From Accumulibacter sp. (lineage in GTDB: Bacteria; Pseudomonadota; Gammaproteobacteria; Burkholderiales; Rhodocyclaceae), in assembly GCA_031264825.1 (NCBI GenBank), contig JAISDL010000031.1:1-17645 (forward strand): DNA of 17,645 nucleotides. Direction: 5' to 3'. Under the pieces are notes generated by a model. The model worked only from the letters and a program-made list of their open reading frames with translations, did not search any database and was not told where the DNA came from. Below, piece after piece: positions 5,339 through 13,663 of this stretch. Every line of letters begins with the position of its first letter. Position 1 is the stretch's first letter. A program made the position numbers and the translations under genes.

Positions 5339-6877
5339 ATGACCACATCCATTCGCCAAGAAGACTTCATTCAGAGTATCGCCGATGCGTTTCAATTCAT
5401 CAGCTACTATCACCCCGTCGATTTCGTCCAGGCGCTCGGACGCGCCTACAAAATCGAGGAGTCGCCCGCCGCAAAGGACGCGATCGCGCAAATACTGATG
5501 AATTCACGCCTTTCCGCCGAGGGGCACCGACCGATTTGCCAGGATACGGGAACCGGGATGGTCTTCCTCAAGGTCGGGATGGACCTTCGCTGGCCCGACG
5601 CGACGATGAGCATTCAGGAAATGGTCGATGAGGGCGTTCTGCGCGCCTATACCGACAAGGACAACCCCTTGCGCGCGTCGGTGCTCGCCGACCCGGCCGG
5701 GAAGCGCGTCAATACACGGAACAATACGCCGGCGGTCGTCCATTTCGAAATCGTCCCCGGCGACCGCGTCGACGTGATCTGCGCGGCCAAGGGCGGCGGT
5801 TCGGAGGCCAAGGCCAGGTTCGCCATGCTCAACCCTTCCGACAGCGTCGTCGATTGGGTGCTCAAGATGGTTCAGGAAATCGGCGCGGGGTGGTGTCCGC
5901 CGGGGATGATCGGGGTCGGAGTCGGCGGGACCTGTGAAAAGGCGATGATCCTCGCCAAGGAGGCGCTGATGCAGCCGATCGACATTCAGGCGCTGAAAGT
6001 CCGCGCGGACGGCGGCGCCGCTCTTTCGAAGGCGGAGGAACTCCGTCTCGAACTTTACGAGAAAATAAACGCGCTCGGCATCGGCGCGCAGGGTCTCGGC
6101 GGACTGACGACCGTGCTCGACGTCAAGGTGCTCGACTATCCGACGCACGCGGCCAATCTGCCGGTCGCGCTCGTTCCGAATTGCGCGGCGACGCGCCACA
6201 TCCGTTTTCAGCTCGACGGCAGCGGCCCGGCGCGTCTCGACCCGCCCAAGCTTTCCGACTGGCCCGACGTGACCTGGACACCCGACTTGAAGTCGGCGAC
6301 GCGCGTCGATCTCGATACTCTGACGAAAGAGGACATCGCTTCGTGGAAGCCGGGGCAGAAACTCCTGCTCAACGGAAAAATGCTCACGGGGCGCGACGCG
6401 GCGCACAAACGCATCGCCGACCTCCTCGCCAAAGGCGAAAAACTTCCCGTCGACTTCACCAACCGCGTCATTTACTACGTCGGCCCGGTCGACCCGGTAC
6501 GCGACGAAGCCGTTGGGCCGGCGGGGCCCACGACCGCGTCGCGCATGGACAAGTTCACGCGGATGATGCTGGAGCAAACCGGCTTGATCGCGATGGTCGG
6601 AAAATCCGAACGCGGACCCGCGGCGATCGAGGCGATCCGCGACAATAAATCGGCTTATCTGATGGCGGTCGGCGGCGCGGCTTACCTCGTCGCCAAGGCG
6701 ATCAAGGCGTCGAAGGTCGTCGCCTTCGCCGACCTTGGGATGGAAGCGATTTACGAATTCGACTTGCAGGACATGCCGGTGACCGTCGCCGTCGATTCGA
6801 GCGGTTCGGCGGTTCATACGACCGGGCCGAGGGAATGGCGAATCCGAATCGGCAAGTTGCCCGTCGATCCGGTCTGA
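5339..6877 (+). CDS. fumA: Class I (4Fe-4S) fumarate hydratase
   Basis: A 512-residue cytosolic enzyme interconverting fumarate and L-malate in the citric-acid cycle or its reductive branch. It is the single-chain form, with the N-terminal alpha-type region (about 1-290) fused to the C-terminal beta-type region. Three cysteines stand where cluster ligands are expected: C67 in PICQDTG, C186 in GWCPPG and C282 in PNCAATRH. Their spacings (119 and 96) nearly equal those of E. coli FumA C105/C224/C318. The C-terminal part has YYVGPVDP, the GPTTASRMDKF segment and GGAAYL, all typical. The start is supported by length and family N-terminus; the purine-rich AGAGAG is about 12 bases upstream, so the ribosome site is weak. 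It ends 8 bases before the convergent lolD stop. This oxygen-sensitive class fits a microaerobic or anaerobic lifestyle. The product links functionally to the dicarboxylate genes at left, though no operon joins them. Confidence 0.95.
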   Translation: MTTSIRQEDFIQSIADAFQFISYYHPVDFVQALGRAYKIEESPAAKDAIAQILMNSRLSAEGHRPICQDTGTGMVFLKVGMDLRWPDATMSIQEMVDEGVLRAYTDKDNPLRASVLADPAGKRVNTRNNTPAVVHFEIVPGDRVDVICAAKGGGSEAKARFAMLNPSDSVVDWVLKMVQEIGAGWCPPGMIGVGVGGTCEKAMILAKEALMQPIDIQALKVRADGGAALSKAEELRLELYEKINALGIGAQGLGGLTTVLDVKVLDYPTHAANLPVALVPNCAATRHIRFQLDGSGPARLDPPKLSDWPDVTWTPDLKSATRVDLDTLTKEDIASWKPGQKLLLNGKMLTGRDAAHKRIADLLAKGEKLPVDFTNRVIYYVGPVDPVRDEAVGPAGPTTASRMDKFTRMMLEQTGLIAMVGKSERGPAAIEAIRDNKSAYLMAVGGAAYLVAKAIKASKVVAFADLGMEAIYEFDLQDMPVTVAVDSSGSAVHTTGPREWRIRIGKLPVDPV

Positions 6878-6885
6878 ACACGCCC

Positions 6886-7623
6886 TTACGAAGCCTGAAG
6901 CGTCCCGTCGCGTAGCGTCAGTCTGCGGTCGGCGCGCGCCGCGAGCTTCGCGTCGTGCGTGACGACGATGAAGCTCGTCCGTTGCAGGTGCCGGAATTCG
7001 AGCATCAGGTCGAGGACGTTTTCAGCCGTCTGGCGGTCGAGATTGCCGGTCGGTTCGTCGGCCAGCACGCACGCGGGTCGAGTCACCAGCGCGCGCGCGA
7101 GCGCCGCGCGCTGGCGCTCGCCGCCTGAGAGTTCGGAAGGCGTGTGGTCGAGCCGATGGGAAAGCCCGACTTCACCGAGTATCGCGCGGGCGCACTCGTC
7201 CGCTTCGTCTTTTTTCATCCGGCGGATGTAAAGCGGCATCGCGACATTTTCCAGCGCCGTGAATTCCGGCAGGAGATGGTGAAACTGGTAAACGAAGCCA
7301 AGATGCCGATTGCGCAACACGCCGCGTTCGCCCTCGCCGATTGCGGAAAGGTCACGTCCCATCAGGCGGACCGTCCCGCTCGACGGAGAGTCGAGCCCGC
7401 CCAGCAGGTGGAGCAAGGTACTCTTCCCCGATCCCGACGCCCCGATGATCGCGACGCGCTCACCAAAGCCGACTTCGAAATCGACGCCGAGCAGGACGGG
7501 AACGTCGACGCCGGCGCCCTGGCGGTAGGTCTTTTTGAGTCCGCTGCATTCCAGGACGCGCGCGTCAGCATCCATGCTTTCAGAAGAGCCGGCGGCTTGC
7601 CGCATGAATTCCATTTCACTCAT
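6886..7623 (-). CDS. lolD: Lipoprotein-releasing ABC transporter ATP-binding protein LolD
   Basis: A 245-residue ATPase that powers extraction of outer-membrane lipoproteins from the inner membrane and hands them to LolA. All ABC motifs are present: Walker A GASGSGKST (61-69), Q-loop VYQFHHLLPEF around Q113, signature LSGGERQR (165-172), Walker B CVLADEP (185-191), D-loop GNLD and H-loop H223 in VVTHD. The YQFHHLLPEFTALENVAMP run is characteristic of LolD. Its ATG lies inside the end of lolC (8-bp overlap), so the two are translationally coupled. A second in-frame ATG (codon 17) would give about 229 residues, closer to the family's usual length, but lacks a better ribosome site. Confidence 0.95.
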   Translation of the reverse strand: MSEMEFMRQAAGSSESMDADARVLECSGLKKTYRQGAGVDVPVLLGVDFEVGFGERVAIIGASGSGKSTLLHLLGGLDSPSSGTVRLMGRDLSAIGEGERGVLRNRHLGFVYQFHHLLPEFTALENVAMPLYIRRMKKDEADECARAILGEVGLSHRLDHTPSELSGGERQRAALARALVTRPACVLADEPTGNLDRQTAENVLDLMLEFRHLQRTSFIVVTHDAKLAARADRRLTLRDGTLQAS

Positions 7624-8875
7624 AGCGCAGCGCCTCCGCCGGGTTGACGCGCGAAGCGCTCCAGCTCGGATACAGCGTCGCCACGAGCGAAAGCGTAAAG
7701 GAAACGCCGGCGATGATCGATACGTCGCCGCATTGCAGTTCGGAAGGGAGGTTCGAAATGAAATATATTTCGCGCGACCACAGCGAAACTCCGAGTACGC
7801 GCTCGATGAAGGGGACGATCACGTCGAGGTTGGTCGCGCCCACGACGCCGAGGACGACGCCGAACACAAGCCCGACGACTCCGATCAGCGCGCCCTGGAT
7901 GATGAAGACCGTCATGATGCTTGTGGAATTCGCGCCGAGCGTTCGCAGGATCGCGATATCCGAGCGCTTGTCGGTGACGACCATGACGAGCGTCGAAACG
8001 ATATTGAACGCCGCGACGGCGACGATCAGCGACAGGATGATGAACATCATGTTTTTCTCGATCTGCACCGCGCGGAAAAAGTTGGCGTGGCTGCGCGTCC
8101 AGTCGCTGATGTACGCGGGGATGCCCAGATTATGTACCAAGTGGCGCGCGACGGCCGGCGCGCGGAAAAGATCGTCGAGCTTCAAGCGGACACCGGAGAC
8201 CCGGTCGTCCATGCGATAGAGCTTCTGCGCGTCTTCGAGGCGGATCAGGGCCAGACCGCTGTCGGATTCAAACATGCCGACTTCGAAAATCCCGCCGACG
8301 GTAAAGGTTTTCAAGCGCGGTACGATGCCCACCGGCGTTACGGCGCCTTGCGGCGCGATCAGGGTAATCTTGTCGCCGACCGATACGCCGAGCGCGCGCG
8401 CAAGCTCGCTGCCGAGAACGATCGAGAACGCGCCGGGGACGAGCGAATCGAGTGTGCCGACGCGCATGTGCGGACGGAAACTCGCTACCGTATCCTCGAA
8501 TTCGGGCACGATGCCACGCACGAGCGTCCCGCGTACCGACGCGCCCGAAGAAAGCATCCCCTGCTCCTGGATGTAGGGCGCCGACGCCACGACGCCGGGT
8601 GCGCTCGACGCCCGCCGCGCGACGTTCTCCCAATTGGACATTTCGCCATCGACGCCGGTGATCTGGACGTGCGAGATGACCGCCAAGATGCGTCCGCGCA
8701 ACTCGGTCTGAAAACCGTTCATCACCGAGAGCACGATGATCAGGGCTGCGACGCCGAGCGCGATGCCGAGCATCGAAATCAGCGAAATGAACGAAATGAA
8801 GTGGTTGCGGCGCTTGGCGCGAATGTATCGCCAGCCGATCGCCAGCTCGAACGGAGATTCCGCAAACAACTTCAT
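7616..8875 (-). CDS. lolC: Lipoprotein-releasing ABC transporter permease LolC/LolE
   Basis: A 419-residue inner-membrane permease of the LolCDE complex. The N-terminus FELAIGWRYIRAKRRNHFIS leads into a first membrane helix (about 25-50), with the family signature SVMNGFQTELRGRIL after it. A large periplasmic domain (about 50-270) follows, then three membrane helices around 275-305, 320-355 and 375-405 (FtsX-type module), ending in the conserved NPAEALRYE. The sequence segment DKRSDIAILRTLGA before the third helix is the usual coupling loop to LolD. Only one permease gene is seen with lolD, whereas E. coli has lolC and lolE. A homodimeric arrangement or a second permease elsewhere are both possible. 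Confidence 0.95.
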   Translation of the reverse strand: MKLFAESPFELAIGWRYIRAKRRNHFISFISLISMLGIALGVAALIIVLSVMNGFQTELRGRILAVISHVQITGVDGEMSNWENVARRASSAPGVVASAPYIQEQGMLSSGASVRGTLVRGIVPEFEDTVASFRPHMRVGTLDSLVPGAFSIVLGSELARALGVSVGDKITLIAPQGAVTPVGIVPRLKTFTVGGIFEVGMFESDSGLALIRLEDAQKLYRMDDRVSGVRLKLDDLFRAPAVARHLVHNLGIPAYISDWTRSHANFFRAVQIEKNMMFIILSLIVAVAAFNIVSTLVMVVTDKRSDIAILRTLGANSTSIMTVFIIQGALIGVVGLVFGVVLGVVGATNLDVIVPFIERVLGVSLWSREIYFISNLPSELQCGDVSIIAGVSFTLSLVATLYPSWSASRVNPAEALRYE

Positions 8876-8985
8876 TCCGCCGTTCCCCCGTGAGGCGGAA
8901 ACGCGGACGACGCGCGCCGCGCGGAGCGTGGGTGATTCAAAACGGCGGGCGGCGCAAATTCTTCCATCGAGGCATTCCAGAATAC

Positions 8986-9019
8986 GGGAAACGGCTATAG
9001 TACACTTTCTTCGTTTCCC
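8986..9019. promoter_or_regulatory. Inverted repeat around a candidate recJ -10 box
   Basis: GGGAAACG (8986-8993) and CGTTTCCC (9012-9019) are perfect inverted arms, 18 bases apart. TATAGT (8996-9001), a possible -10 for recJ, lies between them. No good -35 is visible. The site is in the 188-bp divergent gap between lolC and recJ. Confidence 0.35.
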
Positions 9020-9063
9020 CCGCCTCTTTCATCGCCTTCCATCGCCACGCCGATTTCACACAA

Positions 9064-10791
9064 ATGACACGCTTCAAAACACGCCAGGCGCCGCCGCAGA
9101 GGGTGCAAAGGCTCGAACAGCAGGGAATTCATCCGCTTCTCGCCCGTCTCTACGCCGCGCGGGGCGTCGAGGAAAAAGCCGAAGTCGATTACAGTTTCAA
9201 GTCCTTGCTCGCGCCGACACGCCTCTCGCGCGCCGACGAAGCCGCCCGCCTCCTCGCCGATGCGATCGAAGCGCAAGCGAAAATCCTGATCGTCGCCGAC
9301 TACGACTGCGACGGCGCGACGGCCTGCGCCGTCGGAATACACGCTCTGAGGGCGATGGCGGGCGAGTCCGGGATGGAGATAGACTATCTGACGCCCAATC
9401 GCTTCATCCACGGTTACGGACTCTCGCCGGAGGTCGTCGAACTCGCCGCCGAAAGAAGTCCCGACCTGATCGTGACCGTCGACAACGGCATCGCGAGCCT
9501 CGCGGGGATCGAAGCGGCAAACGAACTCGGCATCGCCACGCTGATCACCGATCACCATCTTCCGGGCGACACCCTGCCGTCTGCCGACTGCATCGTCAAC
9601 CCCAACCTGCCGGACTGCGATTTTCCGAGCAAGTCCCTAGCCGGCGTCGGCGTCTTTTTTTACGTCATGCTCGCGCTCCGCGCCGAATTGCGCGCGCGCG
9701 GCTGGTTCGGCGCGGAGCGTCCCGAACCCAATCTCGCCGCCCTCCTCGGCCTCGTCGCGCTCGGTACCGTCGCCGACGTCGTCCGGCTCGACAAGAACAA
9801 CAGGATACTCGTCCATCAGGGCTTGAAGCGTCTGCGCGAAGGGCGGATGACGCCGGGTCTGCGCGCGCTCTTCCAGGCTTCGGGGACGCTTCCGGCGAAC
9901 GCAAACACGCTCGACCTCGGTTTTCGGATCGGCCCGCGTCTGAACGCGGCCGGACGCCTCTCGGATATGTCGATCGGGATCGAATGCCTCTTGACCGGCG
10001 ACCCGGCGCGCGCGGCGAACATCGCCATGCAACTCGACGCTCTGAATCGGGAACGCCGCCAGATCGAGGCCGACATGCAGAAACAGGCGCTCGACATCCT
10101 CGACGCGATCGACGCGGAGGGCGAAGCCGCGATCGTCCTTTTCGACCCCGCGTGGCATCAGGGCGTCGTCGGTCTGCTCGCCGCCCGCGTCAAGGAAAGG
10201 CATCACCGCCCGGTTTTCGCTTTCGCCCGCGAAAACGGCGAAAGCGCCGACGGCCTGATCCGGGGATCGGGCCGCGCGATTCCCGGCCTGCACCTGCGCG
10301 ACGCGCTCGACCTCGTCTCGAAACGCGCGCCGGGGGTGCTCGTCCATTTCGGCGGCCACGCCTCGGCCGCAGGCGCGAGCCTCCGGGAAAGCGATTATGC
10401 GCGCTTCCGGGAAGTTTTTACGCAGGTTTCGCGCGAACTGCTTTCACCCGCCGACCTGACGCGCGTCGTCGAGACCGACGGGCCGCTCGAAAGCGGCTAT
10501 TTTTCGCCGAACATCGCCGACCTGCTCGAAAATGAAATCTGGGGACAGGGTTTTCCGCCGCCGCTCTTCGAGGACGAGTTCAGCGTCGAGAGCCAACGTC
10601 TCCTGAAGGAAAAGCACTTGAAACTCCGGCTCAAAAAAAACGGTACGAGCATCGATGCGATCCACTTCAATTTCGACGCGACGTCGGGAAAATCGCCGGG
10701 AAAGTCGATTCGCGCCGCCTACCGACTCGCGATCAACGAATACAACGGCGTCCGAACGCCGCAGTTGATCATCGAGCATCTCGAAGTGTAG
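9064..10791 (+). CDS. recJ: Single-stranded-DNA-specific exonuclease RecJ
   Basis: A 575-residue 5'-3' single-strand DNA exonuclease used in recombination and mismatch repair. The DHH phosphoesterase motifs are complete: VADYDCDGAT with D79, D81 and D83; TVDNGI with D140; DHH at 163-165; and GTVADVV with D237. GPRLNAAGR (290-298) follows. The DHHA1 module with VHFGGHASAAG (H432 in GGH) is at about 427-437. The C-terminal OB-like domain ends with the usual YNGVRTPQLIIEHLEV. Length is normal. The ATG at 9064 has no clear Shine-Dalgarno, but the N-terminus matches family length. It converges on dgkA, with 25 bases between stop codons. Confidence 0.96.
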   Translation: MTRFKTRQAPPQRVQRLEQQGIHPLLARLYAARGVEEKAEVDYSFKSLLAPTRLSRADEAARLLADAIEAQAKILIVADYDCDGATACAVGIHALRAMAGESGMEIDYLTPNRFIHGYGLSPEVVELAAERSPDLIVTVDNGIASLAGIEAANELGIATLITDHHLPGDTLPSADCIVNPNLPDCDFPSKSLAGVGVFFYVMLALRAELRARGWFGAERPEPNLAALLGLVALGTVADVVRLDKNNRILVHQGLKRLREGRMTPGLRALFQASGTLPANANTLDLGFRIGPRLNAAGRLSDMSIGIECLLTGDPARAANIAMQLDALNRERRQIEADMQKQALDILDAIDAEGEAAIVLFDPAWHQGVVGLLAARVKERHHRPVFAFARENGESADGLIRGSGRAIPGLHLRDALDLVSKRAPGVLVHFGGHASAAGASLRESDYARFREVFTQVSRELLSPADLTRVVETDGPLESGYFSPNIADLLENEIWGQGFPPPLFEDEFSVESQRLLKEKHLKLRLKKNGTSIDAIHFNFDATSGKSPGKSIRAAYRLAINEYNGVRTPQLIIEHLEV

Positions 10792-10816
10792 GAAGGCTCG
10801 GCGCGCCCGTCCGAAA

Positions 10817-11194
10817 CTACGACAACAGAACGCACGCCCAGACGACGGCGACGTTGACAAGCGCAACGAAGACGGCCGCGCTTCCCAAATCCTTCGCCTT
10901 TTTCGACAGGGGGTGTCTTTCCTCCGAAATACGGTCGATCGCGGATTCGACCGCCGAATTCAGGAGTTCGACGATGAGAACGAGCAGCACGCTGCCGATC
11001 ATCAGCGCCCTCCCGGCGCCGTCGCGCGTCAGGAAAAAGCTCGACGGAATCAGAACGGCGGAGAGCAGAACTTCCTGGCCGAAGGCGCGCTCCAGAAGCG
11101 CGGCGCGCAAGCCGCTCAGCGAGTAGCACCCGGCTTTCCAGATACCGCCTAGGTGCGATACCCCCGGCGAGGCGGACGGTTTTTCTTCGGACAC
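10817..11194 (-). CDS. dgkA: Diacylglycerol kinase DgkA
   Basis: A 125-residue inner-membrane trimeric kinase that phosphorylates diacylglycerol to phosphatidate, recycling lipid headgroup by-products. It has the amphipathic N-terminal part KAGCYSLSGLRAALLERAFGQE, then two membrane helices around the signature LVLIVELLNSAVESAIDRI. The conserved segment HPLSKKAKDLGSAAVFVAL and a last helix follow. The catalytic and metal-binding glutamates of the family (in ELLNSA and the N-terminal RxE region) are present. GTG at 11194 is chosen because GGAGGAAA precedes it directly and the length then equals the E. coli protein (122). Upstream in-frame ATGs at 11266 and 11218 lack such a site. Confidence 0.93.
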   Translation of the reverse strand: MSEEKPSASPGVSHLGGIWKAGCYSLSGLRAALLERAFGQEVLLSAVLIPSSFFLTRDGAGRALMIGSVLLVLIVELLNSAVESAIDRISEERHPLSKKAKDLGSAAVFVALVNVAVVWACVLLS

Positions 11195-11195
11195 G

Positions 11196-11203
11196 TTTCC
11201 TCC
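11196..11203 (-). promoter_or_regulatory. Ribosome binding site deciding the dgkA start
   Basis: GGAGGAAA on the minus strand directly precedes GTG at 11194, one base (C) apart. The core GGAGG is 4 bases from the start codon. Confidence 0.7.
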
Positions 11204-11238
11204 ATTGCGTAGTAGCATATAGCGCGGTTTCCCAGACG

Positions 11239-11266
11239 ATTTTACCTTGACATTCTTCCGGAGCAA
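11239..11266 (-). promoter_or_regulatory. Candidate dgkA promoter
   Basis: Minus strand: TTGCTC (11266-11261), a 16-bp spacer and TAAAAT (11244-11239, 5 of 6). It overlaps the rpiA ribosome site, so the divergent genes share a 77-bp gap. Confidence 0.4.
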
Positions 11267-11271
11267 AACCC

Positions 11272-11934
11272 ATGAATCAGGACGAACTCAAAGAAGCGGT
11301 TGCGCGCGCGGCGCTTGCGTACGTCGTCGAAGGCCGGATCGTCGGCGTCGGGACGGGTTCGACCGCGCGTAAATTCATCGACGCGCTCGCGGAAATGAAG
11401 GACCGTATCCCCGGCGCCCTCGCAAGTTCCGAAGACACGCGAAAACGCCTGGAAGCGCACGGAATCCGCGTTTTCGACCTCAACGAGGTCGAGAGCTTTC
11501 CGGTCTATATCGACGGCGCCGACGAAATCGACCCCGGACTGCGTATGATCAAGGGCGGCGGCGGCGCCTTGACACGAGAAAAAATCGTCGCGGCCGTCGC
11601 GGAAAAATTCGTCTGCATCGTCGACCGCTCGAAGTACGTCGAGACGCTCGGAAAATTTCCCCTGCCCGTCGAAGTCGTCCCGATGGCGCGCGCGCACGTC
11701 GCGCGCGAACTCGCACGGCTCGGCGGTGAGCCGCGCCTCCGCGAAGGGTTTGTGACCGACAACGGGAACGTCATCCTCGACGTTGGAAAGCTCGGAATCG
11801 ACGACCCCATCAAGACCGAAACGCGGATCAATCAGATCGCGGGCGTCGTCAGCAACGGCCTTTTCGCCCTGCGCCGCGCCGACGTCTGCCTGCTGGGGGC
11901 GGAGGACGGCGTCAGGACGATCGAAGCAGCGTAA
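11272..11934 (+). CDS. rpiA: Ribose-5-phosphate isomerase A
   Basis: A 220-residue cytosolic enzyme interconverting ribose-5-phosphate and ribulose-5-phosphate in the pentose phosphate pathway. The phosphate-binding GVGTGSTARKFI (25-36), the active-site DGADEID (81-87) and KGGGGALTREKI (94-105) are all present. Glu103 stands at the catalytic position used in E. coli RpiA. Length is standard. The ATG is preceded by CCGGAGC about 7 bases upstream. It is divergent from dgkA. Its TAA stop is directly followed by the second copy of the MITE-like element, which overlaps nothing essential in the protein. Confidence 0.97.
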   Translation: MNQDELKEAVARAALAYVVEGRIVGVGTGSTARKFIDALAEMKDRIPGALASSEDTRKRLEAHGIRVFDLNEVESFPVYIDGADEIDPGLRMIKGGGGALTREKIVAAVAEKFVCIVDRSKYVETLGKFPLPVEVVPMARAHVARELARLGGEPRLREGFVTDNGNVILDVGKLGIDDPIKTETRINQIAGVVSNGLFALRRADVCLLGAEDGVRTIEAA

Positions 11935-11992
11935 TTCCATTCCAGTTCGTTCCTCCCTTTGTCGACTCGCCTTGCCGTACTGCTGGAAGGAA
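11935..11992. mobile_element. MITE-like element, copy 2 (58 bp, internally shortened)
   Basis: It starts right after the rpiA TAA with TTCCATTCCAG and ends CTGGAAGGAA, inverted ends that differ by one base gap. Bases 11955-11981 are identical in reverse complement to 4230-4256 of copy 1. The half of copy 1 beyond that core is missing, so this looks like a deletion derivative. It lies in inverted orientation relative to copy 1. Confidence 0.55.
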
Positions 11993-12038
11993 AAGCAAGA
12001 GAACCCCGATGCCGGACTGGTTTTGTGTTGTTTTACAT

Positions 12039-12071
12039 GGTTTGAAGGTGGGCTTTGCCCACCTTCAAACC
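12039..12071. repeat. Perfect 15-bp hairpin between rpiA and yggX
   Basis: The left arm is GGTTTGAAGGTGGGC (12039-12053), the loop TTT, and the right arm its exact complement (12057-12071). No T-run follows on either strand, so it is more like a palindromic intergenic repeat than a classical terminator, although it could block transcription between convergent genes. Confidence 0.7.
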
Positions 12072-12085
12072 CAAATCAACCCGGC

Positions 12086-12107
12086 AAAAAGTAGGGTTTT
12101 ACTTTTT
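12086..12107. terminator. AT-rich bidirectional terminator-like hairpin
   Basis: AAAAAGTA (12086-12093), a 6-base loop and TACTTTTT (12100-12107). It sits 10 bases past the yggX stop, and reads with a T-run on both strands. The stem is AT-rich and therefore weak. Confidence 0.4.
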
Positions 12108-12117
12108 GACGAACGCT

Positions 12118-12354
12118 TCAGTTTTCGCCGAAAAAATATTTTTCGACCTGCTCGGCGAGGTATTTCCGGTGCTGAGGGTCGGAGAGGTTCAGGCGGTTTT
12201 CGTTGATGATCATCGTTTGCAAGCGAACCCATTGGTCCCACGCTTCTTTCGAGACGTTTTCGAATATGCGCTTCCCAAGTTCGCCGGGATACGGCGGAAA
12301 GTCGAGACCTTCGGCCTCAAGACCGAGTTTGACGCATTTGACCGTTCTTGCCAT
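12118..12354 (-). CDS. yggX: Oxidative damage protection / Fe(II) trafficking protein YggX
   Basis: A 78-residue cytosolic protein that limits oxidative damage to iron-sulfur clusters and is thought to handle Fe(II). The start MARTVKCVKLGLEAEGLDF, then YPGELGKRIFENVSKEAW, QTMIINENRLNL and HRKYLAEQVEKYF match the family along its length. The conserved cysteine is C7. The ATG at 12354 aligns with the E. coli start and has GGAG about 9 bases upstream. An ORF-extending upstream start at 12369 would add five residues. A product protecting Fe-S clusters suits a genome using class I fumarase and ETF-QO, both cluster enzymes in this window. Confidence 0.95.
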   Translation of the reverse strand: MARTVKCVKLGLEAEGLDFPPYPGELGKRIFENVSKEAWDQWVRLQTMIINENRLNLSDPQHRKYLAEQVEKYFFGEN

Positions 12355-12539
12355 CTGAAAACTCTCCATTGCTTGAAATGAGCGGACTCATCGACCGCCG
12401 ACGACGGGTTCGAGGCTTAAACTTGCCACGCCGCAGCTTTCGGCACGCGCTCCCATTTTACCCCCACGCGGCCCTGTAATTGCGACCGCTTGTCACGTCC
12501 CCCGAAGCGCTTTTCGAAAAACCGGCGCTTCACCGCATT

Positions 12540-13580
12540 TCAATACCCGCGCGCCTTTGACGCCAATACGGGTCTGAAGCACGCGCGCGACTTGTCGTCG
12601 GGACCTCTTTCGGAACTCGCGATAAAAACGGCGTCGCTCAGTTCGAGGCAGCGTCTATCCTGAAACGAGAAACGCTCCTTGCAAAACCGCGACGCGTTCA
12701 ATTTCCGGGCATACAGAAGCCCCGACGAATCGAACGCGATCAAGTCATACAACGAAGACGGGTGGACGCCCAATCTCGCCACGAAATCCTGCGAATGCCC
12801 CGGACACACGACGTTTTCAATCGACACGCCCGGCGTCATTAAAATGACGTGCGTTTCCTCTCGAATCCATTTCACCTCGTCGGGCAGGTAGGATTTTCCC
12901 TCTTTATTCACCCTAAGCTCGAACAGCGACGAAACGTCGAGGTTTTGCCCCTCTTCCAGAGATTGCTTCATCCAGTCGTCGAACACGCTCCACAAGGACA
13001 GGCTCGGCGTGTGGCGGACCATGAAAGCGTCGAACGCCGCGCGCTGCGAGGTCAAAAACCCCAGCGGGACGAGAATCGCCAGCAGCAGAAGCACCTGATC
13101 GGCGGAACGCGGCGACGCACCCCGGTTCTCCGGGAGCGTTGTCAATGAAGCGACGGGTTTCGGCCCGTAGCGATTGGCTTCCGCGCTCGGTTTGCTCAGC
13201 CGAATGAAGAAATAAAGAAGAACCAGAAGGATGAGCGGGTCGAAAAGGAGAACGTAAAATACCGCGATCGACACGACGCCGAGGATGCCCTTCCACACGG
13301 GGCACGGAATGTCGTGCCATCTTCTGAAAAACGAAGCGACCAAGGGCGCGCTCGCCGAGACGATGTACGCCGACCAAGCCCATCCGGGGAGGCGGTAGCC
13401 GAATCCGCGCTCTGCCCGCAGCAGGACGATCAGCACGGCGAAATAGACCAATGCGTACGGCCAGAAACCCATCCGGCGCGTCCGGCCGCTCAGGTTGAAC
13501 GTGTTCCACAGCGCGTCGGCGACGGCGTCTTTCAGCGCGCGGACGATTCGCGTGAAGCTCATCAAGAGTATGGATTGCAT
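12540..13580 (-). CDS. DUF805 membrane protein with unassigned C-terminal domain
   Basis: A 346-residue membrane protein. Residues about 28-142 are a DUF805 domain: FNLSGRTRRMGFWPY, a membrane helix (41-55), the RRWHD motif (86-90), two close helices (about 97-125) and the closing NRYGPKP (136-142). Another hydrophobic helix lies at about 161-177. The rest (180-346) is polar and probably faces the periplasm. It contains cysteines in VVCPGHSQDF, RFCKERFSFQDRRCLEL and RACFRP that could form disulfides. I recognise no family for this part. No Shine-Dalgarno is clear at the ATG used; MSFTRIV, six codons later, is an alternative. It is divergent from ETF-QO. DUF805 function is unknown. Confidence 0.75.
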   Translation of the reverse strand: MQSILLMSFTRIVRALKDAVADALWNTFNLSGRTRRMGFWPYALVYFAVLIVLLRAERGFGYRLPGWAWSAYIVSASAPLVASFFRRWHDIPCPVWKGILGVVSIAVFYVLLFDPLILLVLLYFFIRLSKPSAEANRYGPKPVASLTTLPENRGASPRSADQVLLLLAILVPLGFLTSQRAAFDAFMVRHTPSLSLWSVFDDWMKQSLEEGQNLDVSSLFELRVNKEGKSYLPDEVKWIREETHVILMTPGVSIENVVCPGHSQDFVARLGVHPSSLYDLIAFDSSGLLYARKLNASRFCKERFSFQDRRCLELSDAVFIASSERGPDDKSRACFRPVLASKARGY

Positions 13581-13663
13581 TACCGCATTTTATGACAAAC
13601 GTAAAACCGGATGAAACATGGTCCCCTGCCGTTTTTCGGCGCGTTTTCCTGCCGCCGACTCTT

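Noticed and set aside
8736..10535. 599-codon plus-strand ORF overlapping lolC start and recJ
   Set aside because: Arg-rich out-of-frame translation of recJ; the recJ frame carries all DHH motifs.
11247..11252. Perfect TTGACA as an rpiA -35 box
   Set aside because: A -10 at normal spacing would fall on the rpiA start codon (about 11270-11275), and none is there.
12404..12420. tRNA T-loop-like GGGTTCGAGGC
   Set aside because: No matching acceptor, D or anticodon stems around it.
12504..12531. GAAGCGC/GCGCTTC inverted repeat after the DUF805 gene as a terminator
   Set aside because: Only 7 bp with a 14-base loop and no T-run in the direction of transcription.
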